60,353 nucleotides of DNA from Pararobbsia alpina (GTDB taxonomy: Bacteria > Pseudomonadota > Gammaproteobacteria > Burkholderiales > Burkholderiaceae): assembly GCF_902859895.1 (NCBI RefSeq), contig NZ_CADIKM010000030.1, positions 1 through 60,353 of the forward strand, in the 5' to 3' direction. A model generated the notes under the pieces. That model worked only from the letters and a program-made list of their open reading frames with translations, was not told where the DNA came from and did not search any database. The position numbers and the translations under genes were made by a program. Positions 8,459-15,676 of the stretch are shown here, piece by piece (position 1 is the stretch's first letter; every line of letters starts with the position of its first letter).

Positions 8459-9193
8459 ATGATGCAGAAGTCAGACCGCGTGCGCGCGCTGGCGAAGGTG
8501 CTCGACGACCAGGGCGTGATCCATCTTCGCGAGGCCGTATCGCTGCTCGGCGTGTCGGAGATGACGGTGCGCCGCGACGTGGCCGCGAACCCAGACCTGT
8601 TTACCTACCTGGGTGGCCATATCGTCAATGCGGCGAAGCTGCCGGCGAGTGGCGGGAGCGCCTATGTCCTGGAGACCGAGGAAGAGCATTTTGCGCAGGC
8701 CAAGGCGCAGGCCTGCGCTATCGCGGCACGCCTGATCGCGGCGAACGACACGGTGTTCGTCGATTGCGGTACGACGCTTGCGACCATTGGGCGCTACATC
8801 CCGAGAGAGCTCAACGTGACGGTGATCTGCTACTCGCTGAACGTCGCGGAGGCCGTCAGGCGTATGGACAACATCCGGCTGATCCTGCTCGGGGGCGTTT
8901 ATGTCCCGTCGTCCGATTCATTTACGGGCAACGAAAGCCTCGAGACCCTGCGCCATATCGGCATCAACAAGGCGCTGATTTCCGCAGGCGGAGTCGATGT
9001 CGCGCGTGGGGTGAGCTGCTGGAATTTCCATGAAGTGCCGATCAAGCAGGCGGCGATGGTCAGTGCGGTCGAGCGTCATCTGGTCGTCGACTCGAGCAAG
9101 TTCGGACTGGTCCGCGCCGTGCGCTTTGCGCAGATCGGCGACTTCGACTCGGTCATTTCGGAGCAGGGACAACAGCTGCGCGGCGCACACTAG
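8459..9193 (+). CDS. deoR: DeoR-family transcriptional repressor (deoxyribose-type)
   Basis: 244 residues from the ATG at 8459; the TTG at 8444 and a second ATG at 8462 are alternatives. The N-terminal winged helix includes VIHLREAVSLLGVSEMTVRR, close to E. coli DeoR (LKDAAALLGVSEMTIRR as I recall). A DeoRC sugar-phosphate sensor follows with VFVDCGTTLATIGRYIP, CYSLNVAEAV, ISAGGVDVARGVSCWN and VVDSSKFGLVR, tracking E. coli DeoR block by block rather than GlpR. E. coli DeoR is induced by deoxyribose-5-phosphate. The gene converges on the end of the catabolic operon (gap about 107 bp). Matching operator-like boxes precede it and deoC. Confidence 0.88.
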   Translation: MMQKSDRVRALAKVLDDQGVIHLREAVSLLGVSEMTVRRDVAANPDLFTYLGGHIVNAAKLPASGGSAYVLETEEEHFAQAKAQACAIAARLIAANDTVFVDCGTTLATIGRYIPRELNVTVICYSLNVAEAVRRMDNIRLILLGGVYVPSSDSFTGNESLETLRHIGINKALISAGGVDVARGVSCWNFHEVPIKQAAMVSAVERHLVVDSSKFGLVRAVRFAQIGDFDSVISEQGQQLRGAH

Positions 9194-9300
9194 TTACCCG
9201 GCGTACTGGATATCACGGCTCCAGCGGCTGGGATTTCCGCCGCCGGCACCGAAACGAGTATGACTCCGATGCCCGGCTACGCTCGCCAGTCCTCGCGCGT

Positions 9301-10338
9301 CTATCGCCGCCGCGCGAACGCGAACAGCGTACCCGCGACCAGGATGAAAACGCCGACGATCACCTTCTGCAAGGTGCTCGGCACGCCAATGAGGATCAGC
9401 ACCTGGTTGATCAGGGTGACGAGCATCACCCCGAGCAGGGTGCCCCACACCGTGCCGGTTCCCCCCGTAATGCGCGCACCGCCAAGAATCACGGCCGCGA
9501 TCACATCGAGTTCGGTGCCGACGAGATCGAACGGATTCGCGAGCCGGTTGTTCGAGACGTGAAGGATGCCGGCCACGCCCGCAAGCAGCCCCGCATAGCC
9601 GAACACGAACAGATGGATCGCGCGCACGTTGTAGCCGAGCCGCTCGGCAATCGCGAGGCTGCCGCCCATCGCATAGACGCCGCGGCCCATCATGGTCCGC
9701 TTGAGCAGCCACCACGTTAGCGCCGCGCCGATCACGAGCGCGATGACCGAGGCGGGCAATACCGCGCGCAGGCCGTCGAGCGTCTGATAGTGGAGCAGCG
9801 CGATCCGCCCGAAATGATCCATGCTGTGCGGGATGTTCATGAAGAACGACGTGCCGACGAAGGTCAGCAAGATCCCGCGATACAGATACTGCGTGCCGAT
9901 CGTCACGATCAGCGAGGGCGCGCGCAGCCGGTGGACGACGGTGCCGTTGATCAGGCCGAGCAGCGTGCCGCCGATGGCGCCGAGCACGAGGATCAGCGCG
10001 AACGGCATATCGGGCCACCACGCGAACACGGCCTTCGTGATCGAATACATGACGAGCGCGGCGACGGCGGTGAACGACACATCGATGCCGCCCGAGGCGA
10101 GCACGACGAGTGCGCCGCATGCGAACAGGCCGGTGATCGTCGCGCTATGCAGGAGGTCGAAGAGCGTCGCGAGCTGGAAGAAGCGGGGGTTGATCAGCCC
10201 GACGCCGATGCAGGTCAGCACCAGCAGGGCGAGCGTGAACAATTCGGGGTGCCGCATCAGACGGTCCAGCACGCGCGGGGCGGGTCGCGCGGGCGTCAGT
10301 ACGACGGCAGTCGTCGGGGTGGTCGCAGTCGGGTTCAT
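9301..10338 (-). CDS. Sugar ABC transporter permease (RbsC-like), second of two
   Basis: 345 residues, about eight to ten transmembrane helices. The BPD_transp_2 core is clear: ALVVLASGGIDVSFTAVAAL, LINGTVVHRLRAPSLIVTIG, and AAVILGGARITGGTGTVWGT near the end, the usual EAA-like coupling region of ribose/AI-2 type permeases. Its ATG overlaps the stop of the ATPase gene (ATGA, 10335-10338), indicating translational coupling. It is the last gene of the operon. Together with the permease at 13087 it would form a heteromeric channel, as in LsrC/LsrD. Substrate inferred from the operon (a deoxy-sugar), not from this protein. Confidence 0.9.
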   Translation of the reverse strand: MNPTATTPTTAVVLTPARPAPRVLDRLMRHPELFTLALLVLTCIGVGLINPRFFQLATLFDLLHSATITGLFACGALVVLASGGIDVSFTAVAALVMYSITKAVFAWWPDMPFALILVLGAIGGTLLGLINGTVVHRLRAPSLIVTIGTQYLYRGILLTFVGTSFFMNIPHSMDHFGRIALLHYQTLDGLRAVLPASVIALVIGAALTWWLLKRTMMGRGVYAMGGSLAIAERLGYNVRAIHLFVFGYAGLLAGVAGILHVSNNRLANPFDLVGTELDVIAAVILGGARITGGTGTVWGTLLGVMLVTLINQVLILIGVPSTLQKVIVGVFILVAGTLFAFARRR

Positions 10339-11873
10339 GCTGCCTCGGACAGAAGTGCGTGGTACAGGACGGGCTCGGTGAGCTGCCGGGCATCGAATTG
10401 CTCGGCGAGCCGGCCCTTCTTCATCATCAGGATACGATCGCAGTTCTGCAGCAGTTCGGGCAGGTCGTCGCTGATCAGCAGGATGCCGATGCCCTGTTGG
10501 GACAGATGCTGCATGATCTTGTAGATGGTGTCCTTCGAGCCGACATCGACACCGACAGTCGGCCCATGCAGGATCAGGATCGCGGGATCGATCGTCAGCC
10601 AGCGGCCGATCAGCACGCGCTGCTGATTGCCGCCGGACAGCGACTGCACGGGCTTGTCGATATCGGGCGTCGCGATCTGGAGATCCCTGACGGTCTTATC
10701 GGCGAGCGCACGCACCTTAGCGCGATCGATCTGGCCCGCGCGGCCGCGCAGCCGGTCAATGACGGCGGTGATCACGTTGTCGCGAATCGGCTTGTCGAGA
10801 AACAGGCCCTCGTTCAGGCGGTCTTCCGGCACATAGCCGATCCGGTGCCGGATCGCGTCCGATGGCGTACGCAGGCGGATCGGTTTGCCGCGCAGTCGTA
10901 TCTCGCCGGTGCTCGCATGCGCGACACCCGCGAGCGCGCGGGCGAGTTCGTTGCGACCCGAGTCGAGCAGGCCCGTGATGCCGAGAATCTCGCCGCCGCG
11001 CAGGCTGAAACTTACGTCCTGGAACTGTTCGCCGCGGCCGAGGTGTTGGACCTCGAAGATCGCCTCGCCAGTCGGCTCGGTATCGCGATAGCGTTCGCTC
11101 GACAACTGCCGTCCGGTCATCAGTTCGCTGATCCGCGCCTTGGTGTAGTGCTCGATGGGACCTTGCGACATCTTCTGGCCGTCGCGCATGATGATCACCT
11201 GGCCGCCGATCGCATAACATTCGTCGAGCTTGTGGCTGACGAAGAGGACGGTCACGCCTCGCGCGCGCAGGCCGTTCAGCACGCGAATCAGGTTGTCGAC
11301 TTCCTTCTGGGTCAGCGATGCCGTCGGTTCGTCCATGATCACGAATTTGGCTTCGCTCGCGATACCCCGTGCAATCGCGACAAGCTGGCGTGTCGCGAGC
11401 GGCAACTGCTCGATCAGGGTTGCCTGGAAGTCGGCGTCCGAGGGCAGGCCGACTTCGTGGAGCGCGCGCGCGGCAGTCCGGGCTAGCGCCTTGCGATCGA
11501 ACGTGCGGGTGAGCCGACCGTTATGCTCGGCGAGCTCGGGCGTCAGGCCGATGTTTTCCGCGACGTTCATGTTCGGCAGCAGCGACAGGTCCTGATAGAC
11601 CGTTTCGATACCCGCCGAAAGCGCCTGCAGGGCGGTGAGCCCGTCGTAGCGCGTGCCGTCGACGACCAGATGACCTTCGTCCGGCGGCTGGGCGCCTGCG
11701 ATGATCTTGATCAGCGTGCTCTTGCCGCAGCCGTTCTCGCCGAGCAGGTGATAGATTTGCCCGCGCTCGAACTGCAGGCTCACGCCGCGCAGGGCATGCA
11801 CGCCGGTAAAGCGTTTGTGCACGCCAACGACTTCGAGGAACAGCTTCGCATCCGCATCTGCAACAGGTGTCAT
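10335..11873 (-). CDS. Sugar ABC transporter, double ATPase subunit
   Basis: 512 residues from the ATG at 11873; a GTG nine codons upstream is an alternative. Two ABC domains are fused head to tail, as in RbsA, XylG and LsrA. The first has Walker A GENGCGKST (about 45-53), Walker B VIMDEPTAS and a degenerate signature (ATRQLVAIARG). The second has a degenerate Walker A GLLDSGRNEL but a good signature LSGGNQQRVLIGRW. This asymmetry is normal for the CUT2 sugar-importer class, so it is not read as damage. It energises import with the two flanking permeases and the binding protein just upstream. Confidence 0.92.
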   Translation of the reverse strand: MTPVADADAKLFLEVVGVHKRFTGVHALRGVSLQFERGQIYHLLGENGCGKSTLIKIIAGAQPPDEGHLVVDGTRYDGLTALQALSAGIETVYQDLSLLPNMNVAENIGLTPELAEHNGRLTRTFDRKALARTAARALHEVGLPSDADFQATLIEQLPLATRQLVAIARGIASEAKFVIMDEPTASLTQKEVDNLIRVLNGLRARGVTVLFVSHKLDECYAIGGQVIIMRDGQKMSQGPIEHYTKARISELMTGRQLSSERYRDTEPTGEAIFEVQHLGRGEQFQDVSFSLRGGEILGITGLLDSGRNELARALAGVAHASTGEIRLRGKPIRLRTPSDAIRHRIGYVPEDRLNEGLFLDKPIRDNVITAVIDRLRGRAGQIDRAKVRALADKTVRDLQIATPDIDKPVQSLSGGNQQRVLIGRWLTIDPAILILHGPTVGVDVGSKDTIYKIMQHLSQQGIGILLISDDLPELLQNCDRILMMKKGRLAEQFDARQLTEPVLYHALLSEAA

Positions 11874-11983
11874 GGCTGGCTTCTTCAAATCGGTCGTCAC
11901 TACGGGTTCACTGAGTAACCGGAGCGTCGCGCAATCCGCACGCGCGCCGGTTACTTTTCGGCCTTCGCAGGCCGAGGCCGTGA

Positions 11984-12988
11984 TCAGAACGGGTATTGCT
12001 TGTAGTTCGACTTGTCCACGTCGACCCATCCCTGGCCGCGCACGATGATGCCCTTGCCCGGGCCCTTCGTGACGGTGACCTTCGTATAGCCCGGCAAGCC
12101 AAGATCCATACCATTGGTCACGGTCTTGCCGTCGATCAGCATCTTCGCGATCTTGTTCATCGCGAGGCCCGCGAGCTTCGGATCCCAGAACGCGATGCCG
12201 TTGATCGCGCCCGATTCGAGGAACTTGCCAGCTTCGGTCGGCAGGCCCGTGCCATAGACGCAGATCTTGCCCTGCATGCCCGCTTCCTCGATGGCACGGC
12301 CGATGCCGATCACGTCGAGCGACGACGAGCCCTGGAAGCCCTTGAGGTCCGGATGCTTGCGCAGCACCTCCTTCGCGACTTCATAGGCGCGTTCGGCGTC
12401 GTTGTTTGTCTCGAGTTTCGGCTCGACGAGGTTCATCTTCGGGTACTTCTTCTTGGCATTGTCGATCCCGCCGTCGGCCCACTGGACCTGCGAGCGGCTG
12501 CCGAGCGAACCGACCAGCGCGACCCATTTGCCGTCCTGGTGCATGCAGCCCGCCAAGCTCTCGTTGAGCGAGGCGCCGTAGGCCGAGTTGTCGAACGCCT
12601 CAATATCGATATCGGTGTTCTTCTCGTTGTCGGCCTCATGCGTGACGACCTTGATGCCGCGGTCCATCGCCTTCTTGAGCGCGGGCTCGAGCGTAGGCGG
12701 ATCGAACGGGACGACGGCGAGCGCCGTGACCTTCTTCGCGATCAGGTCTTCGATGATCTTCAGCTGCTGCGCGGCATCCGCGCGGCCGGGTCCGGTCTGG
12801 TAGGCATTGATGCCGGGATTGTCCTTCGCGAACTCCTTCACGCCGTCGTCCATCCGGTTGAACCAGTTGATGCCGGTCACCTTGACGACGGTCACGATGG
12901 TCTGGTCGGTCGCCGCGTCGGCGAAAGCGATGGCGCCGAGGGCGAGTGCGGCGCCGGCGAGGACGACGGTCAGTCGGGTCAGTTTCAT
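11984..12988 (-). CDS. Periplasmic sugar-binding protein (LsrB/RbsB-like)
   Basis: 334 residues from the ATG at 12988, preceded by AGGAGA. A classical Sec signal peptide (MKLTRLTVVLAGAALALGAI, cleavage likely after AFADA) has no lipobox. The mature protein is a Peripl_BP_4 fold: KVTGINWFNRMDDGVKEFA, AVVPFDPPTLEPALKKAMDR, then VVTHEADNE, and a C-terminal FWDPKLAGLAMNKIAKML plus LGLPGYTKVTV. The latter resembles the LsrB group (binding AI-2) more than RbsB. Because the neighbouring genes form a deoxyribose-phosphate route and there is no FGGY kinase LsrK or SorC-type LsrR, a deoxy-sugar is the more likely ligand, but AI-2-like compounds cannot be excluded. Confidence 0.9.
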   Translation of the reverse strand: MKLTRLTVVLAGAALALGAIAFADAATDQTIVTVVKVTGINWFNRMDDGVKEFAKDNPGINAYQTGPGRADAAQQLKIIEDLIAKKVTALAVVPFDPPTLEPALKKAMDRGIKVVTHEADNEKNTDIDIEAFDNSAYGASLNESLAGCMHQDGKWVALVGSLGSRSQVQWADGGIDNAKKKYPKMNLVEPKLETNNDAERAYEVAKEVLRKHPDLKGFQGSSSLDVIGIGRAIEEAGMQGKICVYGTGLPTEAGKFLESGAINGIAFWDPKLAGLAMNKIAKMLIDGKTVTNGMDLGLPGYTKVTVTKGPGKGIIVRGQGWVDVDKSNYKQYPF

Positions 12989-13086
12989 GTCATGTCTCCT
13001 GAGGTTTTTTTGATTTCCCCCTGGGTGGCACATGCGGACTCCCCGGGGGGGCTGGCTTCCGCGAACACATCGATGGACCGGCAGTT

Positions 13087-14136
13087 CTAGCTTGTCCTCG
13101 GCGGCGTGGGCGGCGGCGCAGGCGGCTTGGGTGTAGGGCTGCCGAGGCGCAGCGGCATGCGCACATTGCCCGCAAAGGCAAGCGAGGCGAGCAGCAGGAA
13201 GCCCCATGCGCAATCACCGAAGAACTGCGAAACACCGATCAGGTTGAAGAGGCTCGAGAGCAGCTGCAGCGCGGTGGCGGAGAACAGCACGCAAAGCACG
13301 CGGCCATAGCCGCCGGCCGGGTTCACACCCCCCATGACCGCGATCAGGATCGCGATCAGCAGATAGGAGTTGCCGTAGTCCCATTTCGCGCTCAAGGTAT
13401 GCGAGGTCGAGATCAGGCCTGCGAGGGAGGCCATCAGTCCGCAGAGCACGTAGGTGCCGATCAGCATTTTCGCTTGTGGAATACCCGCGTAGACGGCGGC
13501 CTTCGGGTTGGTGCCCATCAGGTAGAGCTTCAGCCCGAAAGGACGGTGACGCAGGATCCAGCCGAGCAGCAGGAGGACGGCGACGAAGATCAGGAACGAG
13601 ATCGGCACCTGGAAGAACGAACCGTTGCCAATGGCCGAGAGCGGATCCACATAGTCGACGTGAACTGAAGCGCCGTTGCTCATGACCACCGCGAGGCCTG
13701 TGAAAACGAGTTGCGTGCCGAGCGTGCACAGAATCGGCGTGAGCCGCAGGTAGGCGATGATGAGCCCGTTGAGCAGTCCGCCTAGCAGGCCCATCGCAAG
13801 CGTGATCGCGACGAATGCGGCGGTGTAGAGGCCCGGCGAGTCGTCACCGCTGATGTACTGCGGCACGGTAAGCGCGGCGACCATGCCCGAGAGGTTCGCC
13901 AGACCGACGCCCGAGAGGTCGATCCCGCCGTTGCCGGAGATCATCGACAGCATGATCCCGAGCGCGAGCAGTCCGACTTCCGGCAGCTGGCTCGCCATCG
14001 ACTGTACATTGTCGATGCCGCCAAACGCACCGCGCGAGAGCACCATCGCGACGACGATGATCAGGATGTTCACGGCGACCAGGAAATTCAGTTGCCGGTC
14101 CTTGAACAGGCTCGAAGGGGCTTGCTGGGTTTTCAT
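13087..14136 (-). CDS. Sugar ABC transporter permease, first of two
   Basis: 349 residues from the ATG at 14136. BPD_transp_2 family: MLSMISGNGGIDLSGVGLAN, LNGLIIAYLRLTPILCTLGT, YLLIAILIAVMGGVNPAGGY. The C-terminal tail is proline-rich (SPTPKPPAPPPTPPRTS), unusual for the family and presumably cytoplasmic. It differs clearly from the other permease of the locus, so the transporter is probably a heterodimer in the membrane. It lies between the kinase gene (61 bp upstream) and the binding-protein gene (98 bp downstream). Confidence 0.9.
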   Translation of the reverse strand: MKTQQAPSSLFKDRQLNFLVAVNILIIVVAMVLSRGAFGGIDNVQSMASQLPEVGLLALGIMLSMISGNGGIDLSGVGLANLSGMVAALTVPQYISGDDSPGLYTAAFVAITLAMGLLGGLLNGLIIAYLRLTPILCTLGTQLVFTGLAVVMSNGASVHVDYVDPLSAIGNGSFFQVPISFLIFVAVLLLLGWILRHRPFGLKLYLMGTNPKAAVYAGIPQAKMLIGTYVLCGLMASLAGLISTSHTLSAKWDYGNSYLLIAILIAVMGGVNPAGGYGRVLCVLFSATALQLLSSLFNLIGVSQFFGDCAWGFLLLASLAFAGNVRMPLRLGSPTPKPPAPPPTPPRTS

Positions 14137-14197
14137 GATGCGGGCGAAACTCCCGGTCGTGAAGGGTAAAGCGTAGGGGATACGAGCCGCTGCGTGA

Positions 14198-15127
14198 TCA
14201 TGCGGCGACCTGCAGCACGGCGCTGATCTCGGCCAGCGTCGGCATCGAAGGGGCCGTGCCCGGGCGCGTGACGGATAGACTCGCGAGCGCGCATGCGAAG
14301 CGCACGGCCTGGAGCGGTTCGTCTCCGTTCGCCAATGCGGTGGCAAAACCGCCGGTGAAGCCGTCGCCGGCCCCGGCCGTCTCGACCACGGGACCGCAAT
14401 GAAATGCGGGCACGAGCTCCGAGTGCCGCGCCGAATGAAACAGCGCACCCGCCTCGCCGAGCGTGATGATGGCGGTGCCGACACCCTTCGCAAGCAGGAC
14501 GTCGGCGGCGCGGCGGGCATCGTCGACCGAACTGACCGTGATGCCGGTCAGCGCGGCGGCCTCGGTTTCGTTGGGCGTGATGTAGTCGCACAGCGGATAC
14601 ACATCGTCGTCGACCGGCTCGGCGGGGGCCGGATTGAACACCGTGATCACACGGTGTTTGCGGGCGAGTTCGAGGCCGCGACGAGCCACAGCAAGGGGCT
14701 GCTCGAGCTGGGTCACGAAGACGGCGGACGCCGCGATTTCGGCTTCGAGCGCTTCGATATCCGCGGCGACCATCGTGCCGGCCGCGCCGGCGGCGACGAT
14801 GATTGCGTTGCGGCCATTCTTGTCGTCGACGAAGATATGCGCCGCACCGGTCGACTGGTCGTCAAGTACGGTCGCGCGTGCGTCGATGCCTTCGGTTTCC
14901 CAGGTTGCGCGAGCGATCCTGCCGAACGCATCGTTGCCGATCCGTGTGCAGAAGATGACCTTTGCGCCGGCACGCGCGGCGGCAACGGCCTGGTTCGATC
15001 CCTTGCCACCGGGGCCCATCTTGAAGGCCGAGCCTGCGATCGTTTCACCGAGCAGGGGCATGCGCGCCGCACGGAACGTGAGGTCTGTCACGTAGATGCC
15101 GAGAATGAAGACGCCCTTGTGGCTCAT
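14198..15127 (-). CDS. PfkB-family sugar kinase (ribokinase/deoxyribokinase-like)
   Basis: 309 residues from the ATG at 15127, overlapping the stop of the mutarotase gene by ATGA. PfkB signatures are present: GPGGKGSNQAVAAARAGAKV near the N-terminus and ETAGAGDGFTGGFATAL near the C-terminus, with the catalytic aspartate in GAGDGF. ITPNETEAAALTG is the usual ribokinase block. Ribokinases phosphorylate the 5-position of ribose, and the DeoK kinases of enterobacteria use 2-deoxyribose. Because the operon contains deoC and a DeoR regulator rather than ribose genes, deoxyribokinase activity is inferred. Sequence alone cannot separate the two activities. Confidence 0.9.
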   Translation of the reverse strand: MSHKGVFILGIYVTDLTFRAARMPLLGETIAGSAFKMGPGGKGSNQAVAAARAGAKVIFCTRIGNDAFGRIARATWETEGIDARATVLDDQSTGAAHIFVDDKNGRNAIIVAAGAAGTMVAADIEALEAEIAASAVFVTQLEQPLAVARRGLELARKHRVITVFNPAPAEPVDDDVYPLCDYITPNETEAAALTGITVSSVDDARRAADVLLAKGVGTAIITLGEAGALFHSARHSELVPAFHCGPVVETAGAGDGFTGGFATALANGDEPLQAVRFACALASLSVTRPGTAPSMPTLAEISAVLQVAA

Positions 15128-15600
15128 TGCGGGTCTCCGGAGCGGACCTCGTTGTCGGCTTTCATCAACACGCCCTTCTTGAGGATGAAGCAGCCGTAAC
15201 CGCGCTGTTCGCCGCTTGCGATCACGCAATAGGCGCGCTTCGCGCGTTCGTAGAAGGCCATGCGTTCAAGCGGCGCGAAGCTTGCCTTTTCGCCGCTGGC
15301 CTCGAGTTCGCGTTGCGCGTCGCGTTGGGCGGCGGGAATGGTTTGCGGTTCACCGACGACTTCCATGCGCAACGCGGGTGCGTCGACGAAAGTGTCGAGC
15401 GGCAGCACCGACAAGACCGCCTTCAGCACGCGCGAAGCGGGCACCGCATCGATGCGTAGCAGCTTGCCGAGCACCGTCTCACGCGCGATCGAATCGGCCG
15501 GGAAGTGCGCATCGCAGATCACCAGTTCGTCGCCATGACCCATCGACTGCAGGGCATACAGCACGTCGGCGTTCAACAGCGGGTCGAGATTCTTGAGCAC
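15124..15600 (-). CDS. RbsD/FucU family sugar mutarotase
   Basis: 158 residues. The start MLKNLDPLLNADVLYALQSM leads into GHGDELVICDAHFPADS, which carries the catalytic histidine region and is closer to FucU than to RbsD. The C-terminal half contains ERMAFYERAKRAYCVIASGE and YGCFILKKGV, the conserved Tyr and substrate loop. The family interconverts pyranose and furanose forms or anomers of sugars before phosphorylation. Directly upstream of the kinase with an ATGA overlap, it would supply the form of the sugar that the kinase uses. Confidence 0.88.
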   Translation of the reverse strand: MLKNLDPLLNADVLYALQSMGHGDELVICDAHFPADSIARETVLGKLLRIDAVPASRVLKAVLSVLPLDTFVDAPALRMEVVGEPQTIPAAQRDAQRELEASGEKASFAPLERMAFYERAKRAYCVIASGEQRGYGCFILKKGVLMKADNEVRSGDPQ

Positions 15601-15676
15601 ATCGTCTCCTTGTTGCTTTTGAGGTTTCAGCTTCTAGCGAGCTTTCATCCAATCCGTGTGACGTTTCGGCGGCGCG

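Noticed and set aside
10335-11873. Degenerate Walker A in the second ATPase domain taken as gene damage
   Set aside because: The same asymmetry is normal in RbsA/XylG/LsrA-type double ATPases.
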